DNA of 64,000 bases from an uncultured Myxococcales bacterium (GCA_937949945.1 CALFEQ010000179.1:74787-138786), one strand, 5' to 3'. Positions 45,207 through 54,867 are shown, counted from the first letter of the stretch. Numbers and translations: made by a program. The notes: a model not told the origin generated them from the letters alone.

Positions 45207-45773
45207 CTAATGCCCGAAGTGCCCCGTCAGCACGCCTTCGCCGATGATGTGCCCATCGATCGCTTCTGCGATGCGCGCGTGCGGTGTTCCCTCGGGGAGG
45301 TCCAGCGTCGTGTCGAGAGCGAGGACGCGGAAGCGGTAGCGGTGGACTTCGCGCTTCGGGGGGCACGGGCCCGAGTAGCGCGCGACCTGGAAGTCGTTCA
45401 GGCCGAAGCGGGCTGCTTCGCCGACGTTCGTGAGGTCGGTGCCGGACGGGATCTTGTGCGTCTCGGGTGAGATGTTGAACGCGACCATGTGCGTGAACGT
45501 TCCGTTCGGCGCGTCCGGATCCTCGACCCAGAGCACGAGCGACTTCGTGTTCTCCGGGGGAGAGCTCAAGACGAGCTCGGGGATGATGTCGCTGCCGTCG
45601 CACGTGTGGTCGACGGGGATGCGGCCGCCCTCGGAGAATGCGGGGCTCGTCACGGTGATGGAGGCGAGCTGAACTCCGGGCGCGGGGCGGGGGACGATCT
45701 GCGGGCTGCCACACGCGGAGACCGCGCAGGCGACGGCGACGAAGACGGAGCCGAGCGTGATGGTCGAGCGCAT
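45207..45773 (-). CDS. PEBP-family lipoprotein (YbhB/YbcL-like)
   Basis: The 188-residue protein has a signal peptide with lipobox AVSAC and a phosphatidylethanolamine-binding-protein fold: SPAFSEGGRIPVDHTCDGSD (split at its turn), LWVEDPDAPNGTFTHMVAFN, and YSGPCPPKREVHRYRF. The DPD/A-P and GPCPP-HRY motifs form the ligand pocket. The role in bacteria is unclear; these proteins bind anionic head groups. The export signal is unusual for the family, which is often cytoplasmic. It is last before a convergent heptad array. Confidence 0.9.
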   Translation of the reverse strand: MRSTITLGSVFVAVACAVSACGSPQIVPRPAPGVQLASITVTSPAFSEGGRIPVDHTCDGSDIIPELVLSSPPENTKSLVLWVEDPDAPNGTFTHMVAFNISPETHKIPSGTDLTNVGEAARFGLNDFQVARYSGPCPPKREVHRYRFRVLALDTTLDLPEGTPHARIAEAIDGHIIGEGVLTGHFGH

Positions 45774-45812
45774 GGTTCGGTTCTGCGTCCGGAAGAGATG
45801 GGTGGCTTCGGA

Positions 45813-47435
45813 TCAATCCGGAGGGAAGACGAGGTCGAGCGTCGCCGGACCGCCGGGGCGGCGGACGCCGATGGCGGCCTCGCGCGAGTAGAAGGCGTTG
45901 TACTTCGGACGTTCGAAGCTCGCGGCGCCGAACGTGTTCCACGCGACCGCCCATATCGCCGCGATCCAGAAGAGGCGTGAGAGACGGCGCGTGCCGATCG
46001 CGAGGAGGACGAAGAGGAACACGGCGTAGTCGTTCGAGAAGCGGTACCCGAACTGGAACCAGCCGCTGTTCTGGTAGAGCAGGTTCATCACGCACGGGCC
46101 GAGCGCCGCCGCCGCGCATGCGGCCCAGAGCAGATCGATCCGCTTCGGCCGGAGGAGCCAGAGGTAGACCGGCGTCGTCCACCAGAGCGCGAGGCCGTGC
46201 CCGCTGATCTTCCAGTTCGGCACGTGGAAGGTCATCCCGAGCAGCTCGAGCGGCACCTCGGGATCGCCGGGCGCGGGACGCCACGGCAGGCTTCCGAGCA
46301 CGACGGCGAGGTTGCGCGGCAAGAAGTGGAAGCTGAAGAGCCCCCATCGATCGATGCGCGTCTTCCAGCCGACCTGCAGGTACTCGTGCCCGAACGCCCA
46401 GGGCTTCGGGTCGTGGAAGCGTGCGTAGTTGAGCCAGGACGCGAACGCGATCGCCACGAGCACCGGCACCGCGACGCGCACGAGGAGCCCCAGAAGGACG
46501 CGGCGATCGAGCCCGCGCCACACTTCGAGCGCGCGCTCGAGCAGCGTCCCCTCGGTCGGCAGCGCGCGCGTCTGTCCCTTCGACCTGCCGACGTACGCGA
46601 TCCGTACGGCCTCGAACAGGAAGAACACGCCGGCGAGCAGCGTGGTCGTCCGCGTGAGGAACATGCATCCGAGCATCGCGCCCGCGAGCACGGGCCGCTC
46701 GGCGTCGAGCGCGAAGAGGACGAAGAGGGCCGCCAGCCCGACGCCGACCACGTGCGCGGCGAACCAGACGGTGCCCTGCACCGCCGAGAAGAAGTAGACG
46801 GTGCCGAACGCGAACAACAGCGCGAGCCGGATGTTCTCGGCCTCGGTCCGCTCGGAGCGCCCGGTCCGTCGTAGCTTCTCGAGGACGAGGAAGAGCACGG
46901 CGGGGCCGATGCCCGCGAGCCACACGACGAACTGACCGTCGCGGAAGTACTCCGGCTCGCCCGAGAGCCAGACGAACGGAAGCATGAGCACCGCCGGGAA
47001 CGGCGGGAAGCTGATGAACCACTTCGACTCGAACAGAGCGAAGTCGTTCATCCCGGCGTACGACGGCGGGCTGCCGGCGAGATGGTGCCGGCCGTGCAGC
47101 CACGCGTCCGCGAGCAGCGCGTAGTGGTTGTAGGGCGTGTGCTTCAGAAGGCGATCGCCTGCGAAGATGGCGAACACCACGAGGCAGGCGAGGTAGATGC
47201 CGAGCCCGATGAGGATGCGTCGCGATCGCGACTCGGGCGTCATCCACTTTTCCCAGATGCTCCCGCTCGCGTCCGAGCGCTTCGCCTTCGCGTCGCGACT
47301 GCGGCGCTCGGATCGCTCGTCCTTCTCCGATCGCGTCTCGGTCGGGTCCTGCTCCGCCGGCGCGCTCGACGCGGACGCCCGTTCCGGCGCGCCATCGCCG
47401 GATCGAACCTCTGCTCCGTCGTCGGCCTCCGTCAT
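45813..47435 (-). CDS. Multi-pass membrane protein, GT-C glycosyltransferase-like
   Basis: The 540-residue protein has a highly charged N-terminal 80 residues (Ser/Lys/Arg-rich) and then about ten transmembrane helices, starting ILIGLGIYLACLVVFAIFAG. The first large loop contains YNHYALLADAWLHGRHHL, an acidic-residue-bearing loop typical of GT-C (PMT/ArnT-like) lipid-sugar transferases, and NFDAL-type residues. The last 60 residues are outside the membrane. The family is assigned by topology and the loop only. The ATG at MTEADDG is used; the upstream frame is not compelling. It ends 40 bases before the PEBP gene. Confidence 0.72.
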   Translation of the reverse strand: MTEADDGAEVRSGDGAPERASASSAPAEQDPTETRSEKDERSERRSRDAKAKRSDASGSIWEKWMTPESRSRRILIGLGIYLACLVVFAIFAGDRLLKHTPYNHYALLADAWLHGRHHLAGSPPSYAGMNDFALFESKWFISFPPFPAVLMLPFVWLSGEPEYFRDGQFVVWLAGIGPAVLFLVLEKLRRTGRSERTEAENIRLALLFAFGTVYFFSAVQGTVWFAAHVVGVGLAALFVLFALDAERPVLAGAMLGCMFLTRTTTLLAGVFFLFEAVRIAYVGRSKGQTRALPTEGTLLERALEVWRGLDRRVLLGLLVRVAVPVLVAIAFASWLNYARFHDPKPWAFGHEYLQVGWKTRIDRWGLFSFHFLPRNLAVVLGSLPWRPAPGDPEVPLELLGMTFHVPNWKISGHGLALWWTTPVYLWLLRPKRIDLLWAACAAAALGPCVMNLLYQNSGWFQFGYRFSNDYAVFLFVLLAIGTRRLSRLFWIAAIWAVAWNTFGAASFERPKYNAFYSREAAIGVRRPGGPATLDLVFPPD

Positions 47436-47712
47436 CGCGCGGCACGGTACCACCGTCCTCGGGTCCGGCGTCGTGCTCTTGGCCCCGCTCCAGCGATCCA
47501 GCGGTGATGGTTGCGCTACCGCGCCGCGTCGACCCGAGCCGTCGGGCCTCGACCATGGAAAAGCGGGCAGGGAAGGGCCGCGAACGCGCGTTCGCACCAC
47601 ACGAGCTCACGGATGGGCACTCGCGTTCGCGTCGGCGAGGCGCCACCCATCACATTTTCAGGACAAACCGCTTGCGAGTCCGTGGCATGGTGCTTGTATT
47701 GCGCCATCCCAG

Positions 47713-47904
47713 ATGGCACTCCCCTTCGATACGACGCCCGGCCTTCGCGATCCTCGCGCGGTCACGATCCTCGCCAAGACCATCTATCGCGAGCTCCGTT
47801 CCAGCGGATACACGGAGAAGGACGTGATGGCGCTCGCGGGTGAGCTGCTCGGCATGGTCGCCAACGAGGTCCACAGCCGTCGGTCCCCGCGAGCCAACGA
47901 CTGA
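47713..47904 (+). CDS. Small conserved-looking protein (63 aa)
   Basis: A 63-residue protein, MALPFDTTPGL at the start, then two helices: AVTILAKTIYRELRSSG and EKDVMALAGELLGMVANEV, with a basic tail. The helical pattern is clean and the codon use matches neighbours. No Shine-Dalgarno is visible. An imperfect sigma-54-like site (TGGCAT, then TTGT, 47683-47697) ends only 15 bases upstream, which would make the mRNA nearly leaderless. It is divergent from the GT-C-like gene. Confidence 0.55.
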   Translation: MALPFDTTPGLRDPRAVTILAKTIYRELRSSGYTEKDVMALAGELLGMVANEVHSRRSPRAND

Positions 47905-47961
47905 GCGATCCGGCGCGGATCATCGACGAGCCCCGAGAGCGAAGGTACGGGGCACGAGAGC

Positions 47962-47996
47962 GCGTGAAGCCTGGGGCTTCACGCGCTTCGTCTTTT
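47962..47996 (+). terminator. Hairpin terminator after the small gene
   Basis: A perfect 10-bp stem, GCGTGAAGCC with GGCTTCACGC around TGG, is followed by GCTTCGTCTTTTT. It lies 57 bases after the stop. Confidence 0.85.
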
Positions 47997-48145
47997 TCGT
48001 CCCGAGACGTGTGGTGCCGTGTGGCCCTGACCGTGGGGCGTCGACGGCGACGAATGGCGTAGTGTGTCGCCGCGACGAGAGACCGGAGCCTGGAGCCTCG
48101 ACCCCGGACCAGAGCTCAGCCGAACGAGGCCGCTTCAGCGCCAAG

Positions 48146-48175
48146 TTGACATTTGGCAACCAAAGCCCCGACAAT
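48146..48175 (+). promoter_or_regulatory. Sigma-70-type promoter for the FHA gene
   Basis: TTGACA is a perfect -35 box and GACAAT (four of six) lies 18 bases further on. The region is relatively AT-rich. It is 95 bases upstream of the GTG start. Confidence 0.55.
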
Positions 48176-48269
48176 CTCGTTGAAATCCGATGGTACGGCA
48201 GCTCCGCCGGTCGCTAGGCGTCGTCTGTCGTTGAGTCACCGCACGCACTGACGATTAGGGGATCGACGC

Positions 48270-50456
48270 GTGTTTTCGATCATCATCAGCGAGAAGGGCG
48301 GCGCGGAGCGGAGGGAGACCTTCGACAAGAACGAGATCAACGTCGGGCGCGTTCAGGGCAACGACTTGATGCTCCCGAAGGGGAACGTGTCGAAGCACCA
48401 CGCGCGTCTCCTCTTCCGCGATGGTCGTTTCATCGTCACCGACCTGAAGAGCACCAACGGCACGTACGTCAACGGACGGAAGATCGCGCAAGCGACGATC
48501 GTCCGTGAGGGCGACAAGATCTACATCGGCGACTTCGTTCTCCGCCTCGAGACGAACGGCGCCGGCGCCGCCGCGGACCAACAGCAGACGACGGGCGACG
48601 ACGAGCTGCGCACCGTCGGGCGCAACGATCCGGCGCCCGGTCCTGCGCCGGGTCGACCGCCCGCGCCGCTGCCGAACGCGCCGCCGGCGGTCACGCTCAA
48701 GGCGCCCACGCATCCTCCGGGCGCGCCGCTGCCGAGGCCGCAACCGGCGAACGTGTCGACGTCGCCGTCGCCGCTCGGAATGTCGTCGCCGGGGCTCGCA
48801 CCCTCGCCGCCCGCGGCGCCGCCGCCTGCTCCTCCGCGCTCTCCGGAGCCGCAGAGCTTCGCGCTCGATCAGGATCCCGACGACAGCTCGCCGGTGCAGC
48901 CGGCGAAGGCGCGCGGCCCGTCGGGGCCGCCTCCCGCGGCCCCGGGCGTCCGGCCGCTCACGATGCCGCTCAACCAGATGTCGCCGCCGGTCATCGCGCC
49001 GCGCGTGACGTCGGGCGGCGGCGGGGCCGCGGCGCCTCCGCCCGTGCCGCCGCCTCAACCCGTCGGGCCGCCTCCGCTGCCGCCGCCGGTCGCCGCTCCG
49101 CCGCCGCCGGTCGCGCAGCCCGCTGCGCCCGCTCCGACGGTTTCGCCTTCGATGCCGCCGCCCGGGCGAGCGACGGCGCCGCCTCCGCGCGTGCCTCCGA
49201 AGGAGACGCCGGCGCAGGCCGGACGTCGCCTCGCGCTGATGACGCTCCTCGACCGCATCGCCGACGCGGTCGATCTCTCGCCGCTCGGCACGAACCCGAC
49301 CGTGCCGGACGCGCTCGCGCAGCAGATCGAGCGCGCCGCGCGCGAGCAGGCGAACGCGATGCGCGAGGAGGGCGACGCTCCGGAGGGGATCGACCTCGAC
49401 GCCGTCGTCCGCGATGCGCACCGTGAGCTCGTCGGGCTCGGCGCCTTCGGGCCTCTGCTCGAAGACGAGGAGGTCGCCGAGATCCACTGCGTGCGCTACG
49501 ACCAGCTCTTCACGCTGCGTGGCGGCACCACGGTGACCGCGGAGTCCAACGCGTTCAGCAGCGAGGAGGCGCTCGCGCGCGTCGTCGCGCGTCTCGCGCA
49601 GCAGAGCGGCGAGCCGTGCAAGCCGGGCGACACCGTGATCGAGCGCAGGCTGCCTCGCGCCGCCTTCGTCGCGATCGCGCCGCCCGCCGCGGCCAACTGG
49701 GTCGTCTCGATCCGCAAGCGTCGCCGCATCGAGACGACGTTCGAGGAGCTCACGCGCGCCAACTCGATGTCGAAGCCGATGGCGCAGTTCCTCGAGGCGT
49801 GCCTCACGGCGCGCGCGAACATCCTCGTCTCCGGAAACGCGCCGCTGCCGTTGCTCTCCGCGCTCGCGGCGGCCGGCCCCGGCGGCGAGCGGGTGGTCGT
49901 CGTCCAAGACGTCGAGGAGATCGGCGTCGGCAACGCGCACGCGGCGAGCCTCACGCTCGGCGACACGCGCAAGCTCGGCGAGGAGTGCGTCCGCGCCGCG
50001 TCGAAGCTCCGCGCCGACCGGCTCATCGTCACGCAGCTCTCGGGCGGCGTGGCGGCGGCGACCGTCGACGCGATGGCGGAAGGAAACGACGGCGTGCTCG
50101 CGGCCCTGCCGGCGCCGACGCTGCGGCAGGGGCTCGGCAGGCTCGTCGCGCAGCTCGCGCTCCACCGGCCCGGCCTTTCGATCGAAGGCATGCGCGAGGT
50201 CGTCGGCGAGGCGTTCGACATCGCCATCGAGATGTCCTCGTTCCCCGACGGGCGCCTTCGCCTCACGCGCATCGCCGAGCTCGGCGGCGCCGACTCGAAG
50301 GGCATCGTCGCGCGCGACCTCTTCGTGTTCAACGCCGACCCGGCCGGTGGCGACGGCAGCTTCAGCGCGACGGGCGTCGTCCCGCGCATCGCCAACGAGC
50401 TCGCTGCTCGCGGCATGAAGCTCGACGGCTCGATGTTCAAGCGCGCCGGCCGCTGA
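48270..50456 (+). CDS. FHA domain fused to a CpaF-like ATPase fold with a lost Walker A
   Basis: The 728-residue protein has an N-terminal FHA domain (residues 20-92: INVGRVQGNDLML, VSKHHARLLF, STNGTYVNG). A very Pro-rich linker (95-315) precedes a domain homologous to CpaF/PilB-type secretion ATPases (LGAFGPLLEDEEVAEIHC and FLEACLTARANILVSG). In active enzymes the latter leads into GGTGSGKTT; here it is GNAPLPLL (from about 522), so nucleotide binding at this site should be lost. The Walker B-like stretch is ADRLIVTQLSGG, lacking the usual Glu. It is therefore a phosphothreonine-reading pseudo-ATPase. It may bind an active CpaF-like partner. It overlaps the convergent kinase gene by 20 bases. 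Confidence 0.85.
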   Translation: MFSIIISEKGGAERRETFDKNEINVGRVQGNDLMLPKGNVSKHHARLLFRDGRFIVTDLKSTNGTYVNGRKIAQATIVREGDKIYIGDFVLRLETNGAGAAADQQQTTGDDELRTVGRNDPAPGPAPGRPPAPLPNAPPAVTLKAPTHPPGAPLPRPQPANVSTSPSPLGMSSPGLAPSPPAAPPPAPPRSPEPQSFALDQDPDDSSPVQPAKARGPSGPPPAAPGVRPLTMPLNQMSPPVIAPRVTSGGGGAAAPPPVPPPQPVGPPPLPPPVAAPPPPVAQPAAPAPTVSPSMPPPGRATAPPPRVPPKETPAQAGRRLALMTLLDRIADAVDLSPLGTNPTVPDALAQQIERAAREQANAMREEGDAPEGIDLDAVVRDAHRELVGLGAFGPLLEDEEVAEIHCVRYDQLFTLRGGTTVTAESNAFSSEEALARVVARLAQQSGEPCKPGDTVIERRLPRAAFVAIAPPAAANWVVSIRKRRRIETTFEELTRANSMSKPMAQFLEACLTARANILVSGNAPLPLLSALAAAGPGGERVVVVQDVEEIGVGNAHAASLTLGDTRKLGEECVRAASKLRADRLIVTQLSGGVAAATVDAMAEGNDGVLAALPAPTLRQGLGRLVAQLALHRPGLSIEGMREVVGEAFDIAIEMSSFPDGRLRLTRIAELGGADSKGIVARDLFVFNADPAGGDGSFSATGVVPRIANELAARGMKLDGSMFKRAGR

Positions 50457-53400
50457 TCGGTACGACGGGCTCCGCGGGCTTGCCGCGGGGAGGGAGGGCA
50501 TCCTCCTCGCCGCGGTAGAGCGCGCCCTTCGGAGGATCCGTGGTCTCGCCGTCGCGCTGATAGCGCGCGAGGACCTCGTCGAGCACGGGGAGCGCGAGCG
50601 GCTTCGTCAGGTGCTCGTCGAAGCCCGCCTCCTTGGTCCGCTTCCGATCGACGGGCTGACCGTAGCCGGTGACCGCGACGAGCGCGATGTCCCGGAGCGA
50701 CTCGTCGGCGCGGATCGTCCGCGCGAGCTCGTATCCGTTCATGCCGGGAAGACCGATGTCGCAGAGGACGAGATCGGGCTTTTCGCGGCGGAGCGCGACG
50801 AGCGCGTCCGGCGCGTTCGATGCGGTCTCGACGTGGTGTCCCTCGAGCTCCAGGAGGTCTCGGAGCATCGAGGCGGCGTCGACGTTGTCTTCGACGAGCA
50901 AGATGCGCTTTGCGCGAAGCGTGCTCGCACCGGCCGCCCTCGCGTCATGGTGCTCGGTCTCGACCGCGCGCAGCGCGAGCGGGAGGCGAACGACGAACTC
51001 CGCGCCGGTGCCGGGACCCTCGCTGTACGCCGTGATCGTCCCGCGATGGAGCTCGACGAGCCCCTTGGCGAGCGCGAGCCCGAGGCCGAGACCTCCGGCG
51101 GCGCGCGCCGTGTCCTGGGGGGCGTCTTGTTGGAACGGCTCGAAGATGCGCGACAGCATCTCGGACCGAATCCCCACGCCCGTGTCCCGGACGCGCGCGA
51201 CCGCCTGATCGCCGTCCCGTTCGAGGGACACCCTGAGCGATCCGGGCGGCTTGGTGAACTTGAGCGCGTTCGCGAGGAGGTTGTCGAAGACCTGCACGAG
51301 CCTGACCGGGTCGGCCGAGACCCAGAGCGGCTCGTCGGGGAAGCGGGTCTGGAGCTCGAGGCCGCTCGCCTGGATCGCGGCGCTTCGATCGACGATGACC
51401 CGCTCGAGGATCTCGCGAACGTCGAGCACCTGCTCCTCGAGGTGGATCTTCCCTCGCGCGATGCGCGAGACCTCGAGCAGCCCGTCGATCAGCGCGGCCA
51501 TGTGGCTCGTCTGGCGCTCGAGCACGCCGTGGATCCGCTGGAGGCGTGGGTCGTGGAGCCCGGTGAGCTTCAAGAGCTCCGTCGCGGTGCGGACCGCCGA
51601 GAGCGGGTTGCGGAGCTCGTGACCGAGCATCGCGAGGTACTCGTCCTTGCGGCGGTCGGCCTCGCGGAGCGCCTCTTCGGCGAGCTTGCGCTCGTGGACG
51701 TCGATCACGGAGCCGATGAAGCCGGTGAGCTCGCCGGTGTCGGACCAGCACGGCCTCCCGGCGCCGTTCACCCAGCGGTACGCGCCGTCCGCGCGGCGCA
51801 GTCGATAGTCGACGGCGTACGGCTGGCCGCGGCGCTCCGCATCGAGCACGATCCGCAGGACCTCGTCCCGATCGTCCGGGTGGATCGCGTCGGCCCATCC
51901 GAGGCCGAGGGCTTCTTCCTCGGTCATGCCCGTGAACTCGTACCAGCCGCGGCTGAGGAACGTGCAGCGTTCGTGCTCGTCGGTCCAGAGCATCGCGGGC
52001 GCCGTGTCGGCCATCTTGCGGAACCGACGCTCGCTCTCGCGCAGCGCCTCTTCGGCGAGCTTCCGGTCCGTGATGTCCTGCGTCATCCCGAGCATCCGGC
52101 GCGCCCCGTTCGGGTCGGTCACGACGATGCCGCGGTTCTCGAACCAACGGATCTGTCCGTCGGTTCGTACGACGCGGAACTCCTGCGCGTAGCGGTCGCC
52201 GTGCTCCGCGCACTGCTGCAAGGCGCAGAGGACGCGCTCGCGGTCGTCCGGGTGGACGAACTCGAGCCAGCGCTGCTGCGCCTCGGGCAAGTCCTCGAGA
52301 GCGATCTTGAGCAATGCGGCGGTGCGGGTGTCCCAGATGTTCTCGCCCGTCGTGAGGTTCGTCTCCCACGCGCCGGCGTCGTTCGCTTCCATCGCCAGCG
52401 CCAGGCGTCGTTCGCTCGCGCCGAGCGCCTCTTGCGCGCGCGCACGATCGACCGCCGAGACCAACAGGTCGCTCACCTCTCGCAGCAGGCGGATTTCGTC
52501 CGGCCGCCAGTCGCACGGCCTCTGCGAGACGACCGCGACGATGGCTCTCCAGCCGCTCGGTCGCACGACCTGCACGACCACGAATCCGGCCACGTCGCGG
52601 CGGAGGTACGTCTGCGCGTGGTGCGCCGTCCGTGGATCGGTCGTGACGTTCCCGACGACGAGCACGCTCTCGGAGGCGAACGTCCTCAGGGCCTCCTTGG
52701 AGAAGAGCTCCGCCGTCCGAAACGAGCCGGCCGCCTGCAGAGGACCCTCGCAGGCCCGGATCTCGATCGTACCGAGGTCGGCCGAGAGCTCGCCGAAGTA
52801 GGCGCCATTCACCGCGAGGTGGCCGACGAGCCGTTCGAGCGTGCGCCGGACGAGCTCCGTCGAGCGAGGCTCCTCCATCAGCATCGGGTGGAGCGCGGCG
52901 AGGAACTTCGTGTGCTCGTCCGCTCTCTTGCGCTCGTCGATGTTCGAGACGTGGCCGACGATCCTTCGCGGGCGCCCGTCGTCGTAGACGATGCCGTAGC
53001 GATCCCACACCCAGACGAGACGACCGTCGGCGCGACGCACGCGGTACTCGGCGTCCATGCTCGGCGCGTGGGCGGCGACGGCCTCTGCGAGCCGACGCTG
53101 CGCCTCCTCGCGATCGGCCGGCTCGATGCGCTCGATCCAGGAAGCACTGGTCGGCGGGAAGTCTTCGCGGCGTATGCCGATCAGCTCGGAGAGCCCGCGC
53201 GAGAAGACCATCGACCCGGTCGTGAGGTCGTGGTCGTAGACGACGCCGTGCATCGCCTCCGTGACCAGGCGAAAGCGCTCCTCGCTCGCGCGTAGAGCCT
53301 CCTCGGCGCGTTTGCGTTCCGTGATGTCGATGACCGCGCCGTGGGCTCTGACCGGGCGCCGCGCCGGTCCTTCTCCTTCGAAGCGCGTCGCTCCCTTCAC

Positions 53401-54195
53401 GTAGACCCAGCGCACCTCGCCGTCGGAGCGGACGAGGCGGTGCTCGTCCTCGAGTCGGCCGTCGCCGGCGGGATCGACGGAGGCCATCAGCTTGTCTTGG
53501 ACGCGCTGGGCGTCGTCCGGGTGGCAGAGCTGGATGATCGTCGTGCCCGGGACCGGCTCGGGGCTCGGGGCCAATCCGACGATCTGCTTGAGCCGGTCCG
53601 ACCAGAAGCCCGTCAGCGTGACCGGATCGCCTTCGTAGAGCCCGATGTCGGCGGCCTCGGCGGCGAGACGCAGACGCTCCTCGCTCTCGCGTATGGCTGC
53701 GTCGACGTCCGTGCAGATGCAGAGGACGCCGCCGACCTCGCCGCGCTCGTCGCGGACGGGAGCCAGCGACACGTCGAGCCTCGTCGCCGTTGGAGAGCCG
53801 AGCCGCCGCACGCTCACCGATGCTTCACGCATGCAGCTCGGCTGACCCGAGAACGCGCGGTCGAGCCGTGGACGGAGCACGGCGTCGAAGTCTCGCCACA
53901 CGGTCTCGAGCGCTCGCGCACGTGCACCGGCGCGATCGGCGCCGACCAGCGCGAGGAACGCGTCGTTGGGCACGACGACACGTTCGGGCCCCCAGACGAC
54001 GAACATCGGCTGGTTCGAGCCCAGCATCATGTCGACGATGACGCGCAACGCTTGCGGCCAGCGGTCCCGCGAGCCGAGCGAGGACGTCAGGTCATGCGAG
54101 TCGGCAGGATCGGTCGGCTCGCAACCCGATTCGGAGGGAGAATGCACGATGCGACGGAACTTGGACTCAATCCCGATCGCGCGTGCACCGACCAT
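50437..54195 (-). CDS. Hybrid histidine kinase with five PAS domains and GAF
   Basis: The 1252-residue protein has no membrane segment and is predicted cytoplasmic. In order: three PAS domains (about 45-425), a GAF domain (430-590), two PAS domains with PAC (600-850), a dimerisation/phosphotransfer helix (His859 in LGHELRNPLS), and an ATPase domain (NLLANALKF, DTGVGI, GGLGLGLA). The C-terminal receiver has the phospho-acceptor Asp1146 (LCDIGLPGMNG) and VTGYG. Such multi-PAS kinases integrate several signals and may phosphorylate the receiver in cis. No partner regulator is adjacent. The start ATG is uncertain, as the first 40 residues are unusual. Its 3' end overlaps the neighbour's 3' end. 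Confidence 0.92.
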   Translation of the reverse strand: MVGARAIGIESKFRRIVHSPSESGCEPTDPADSHDLTSSLGSRDRWPQALRVIVDMMLGSNQPMFVVWGPERVVVPNDAFLALVGADRAGARARALETVWRDFDAVLRPRLDRAFSGQPSCMREASVSVRRLGSPTATRLDVSLAPVRDERGEVGGVLCICTDVDAAIRESEERLRLAAEAADIGLYEGDPVTLTGFWSDRLKQIVGLAPSPEPVPGTTIIQLCHPDDAQRVQDKLMASVDPAGDGRLEDEHRLVRSDGEVRWVYVKGATRFEGEGPARRPVRAHGAVIDITERKRAEEALRASEERFRLVTEAMHGVVYDHDLTTGSMVFSRGLSELIGIRREDFPPTSASWIERIEPADREEAQRRLAEAVAAHAPSMDAEYRVRRADGRLVWVWDRYGIVYDDGRPRRIVGHVSNIDERKRADEHTKFLAALHPMLMEEPRSTELVRRTLERLVGHLAVNGAYFGELSADLGTIEIRACEGPLQAAGSFRTAELFSKEALRTFASESVLVVGNVTTDPRTAHHAQTYLRRDVAGFVVVQVVRPSGWRAIVAVVSQRPCDWRPDEIRLLREVSDLLVSAVDRARAQEALGASERRLALAMEANDAGAWETNLTTGENIWDTRTAALLKIALEDLPEAQQRWLEFVHPDDRERVLCALQQCAEHGDRYAQEFRVVRTDGQIRWFENRGIVVTDPNGARRMLGMTQDITDRKLAEEALRESERRFRKMADTAPAMLWTDEHERCTFLSRGWYEFTGMTEEEALGLGWADAIHPDDRDEVLRIVLDAERRGQPYAVDYRLRRADGAYRWVNGAGRPCWSDTGELTGFIGSVIDVHERKLAEEALREADRRKDEYLAMLGHELRNPLSAVRTATELLKLTGLHDPRLQRIHGVLERQTSHMAALIDGLLEVSRIARGKIHLEEQVLDVREILERVIVDRSAAIQASGLELQTRFPDEPLWVSADPVRLVQVFDNLLANALKFTKPPGSLRVSLERDGDQAVARVRDTGVGIRSEMLSRIFEPFQQDAPQDTARAAGGLGLGLALAKGLVELHRGTITAYSEGPGTGAEFVVRLPLALRAVETEHHDARAAGASTLRAKRILLVEDNVDAASMLRDLLELEGHHVETASNAPDALVALRREKPDLVLCDIGLPGMNGYELARTIRADESLRDIALVAVTGYGQPVDRKRTKEAGFDEHLTKPLALPVLDEVLARYQRDGETTDPPKGALYRGEEDALPPRGKPAEPVVPISGRRA

Positions 54196-54234
54196 GCCGG
54201 CCCACGCGGCCTCAGGCCTCGGGCCTCTCCCGCC

Positions 54235-54250
54235 GAGGACTGAGGACTGA
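54235..54250. repeat. CTGAGGA heptad pair at the 3' end of def
   Basis: GAGGACTGAGGACTGAAG precedes, on the plus strand, the def stop by three bases. In the sense of def it reads AGTCCTC twice. There is no clear left arm in the 40 bases to the histidine kinase start. Confidence 0.7.
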
Positions 54251-54253
54251 AGC

Positions 54254-54766
54254 TCAGGTCGCCGCTTGCTCTTCGGCGCGCTTCACCATCTTGCGATGGG
54301 TGAGGCGCTTCTTCAGCGGACCCATGTGATCGATCATGAGCACGCCCTGGAGGTGGTCGTACTCGTGCTGGATCGCGACCGCGAGCAACCCCTCCGCCTC
54401 GAGCTCGAACCACTGGCCGTTACGGTCCTGTGCTCGAACGCGCACCTTGGCCGCGCGCTCGACCTCCTCCTGGATGCCGGGGAAGCTGAGGCATCCTTCC
54501 TGCCACGTGACCTTCCCGCTGCGCTCGAGGATCTCCGGGTTGATGAACACGCGGAGATCGCTCGGCGAGTCTTCGTCCGCGATGTCGACGATGAAGAGCT
54601 GGAGCTTCTCCCCGATCTGCGTCGCGGCCAGGCCCACTCCGGGCGCCGCGTACATGGTCTCGGCCATGTCGTCGATGAGCTGCTGGATCTCGGGCGTGAT
54701 GGCCTCGATCCTCTCGCCACGCTCACGCAGCCGCTTGTCCGGATAGTGGAGGATGGTGCGAATCAT
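54254..54766 (-). CDS. def: Peptide deformylase
   Basis: Def removes the N-formyl group from new proteins. The 170-residue protein has all three motifs: GVGLAATQ, EGCLS (metal Cys) and QHEYDHLQG (metal histidines and catalytic Glu). Length and spacing match bacterial type I deformylases; the end is a basic tail LKKRLTHRKMVKRAEEQ. It is the last gene of the leftward fab-rib cluster, separated from ribD by 101 bases. Confidence 0.96.
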   Translation of the reverse strand: MIRTILHYPDKRLRERGERIEAITPEIQQLIDDMAETMYAAPGVGLAATQIGEKLQLFIVDIADEDSPSDLRVFINPEILERSGKVTWQEGCLSFPGIQEEVERAAKVRVRAQDRNGQWFELEAEGLLAVAIQHEYDHLQGVLMIDHMGPLKKRLTHRKMVKRAEEQAAT

Positions 54767-54867
54767 GGAATCACTCGAAGCTTACCGCAGAACGCGGGGG
54801 GCGCGAACCGAGGCCGCGGTCGCCGGCAGCGGGGCCCGGTTCCGGCGGCGAGCGGGCGGCTGGGCTC

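Larger units (their letters stand above)
47905..48269. other. Gap before the FHA gene
   Basis: Besides the terminator hairpin and a short GGAGCCTGGAGCC heptad remnant (48083-48099), the 365-base gap holds a promoter (separate entry). No small gene was found. Confidence 0.5.
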
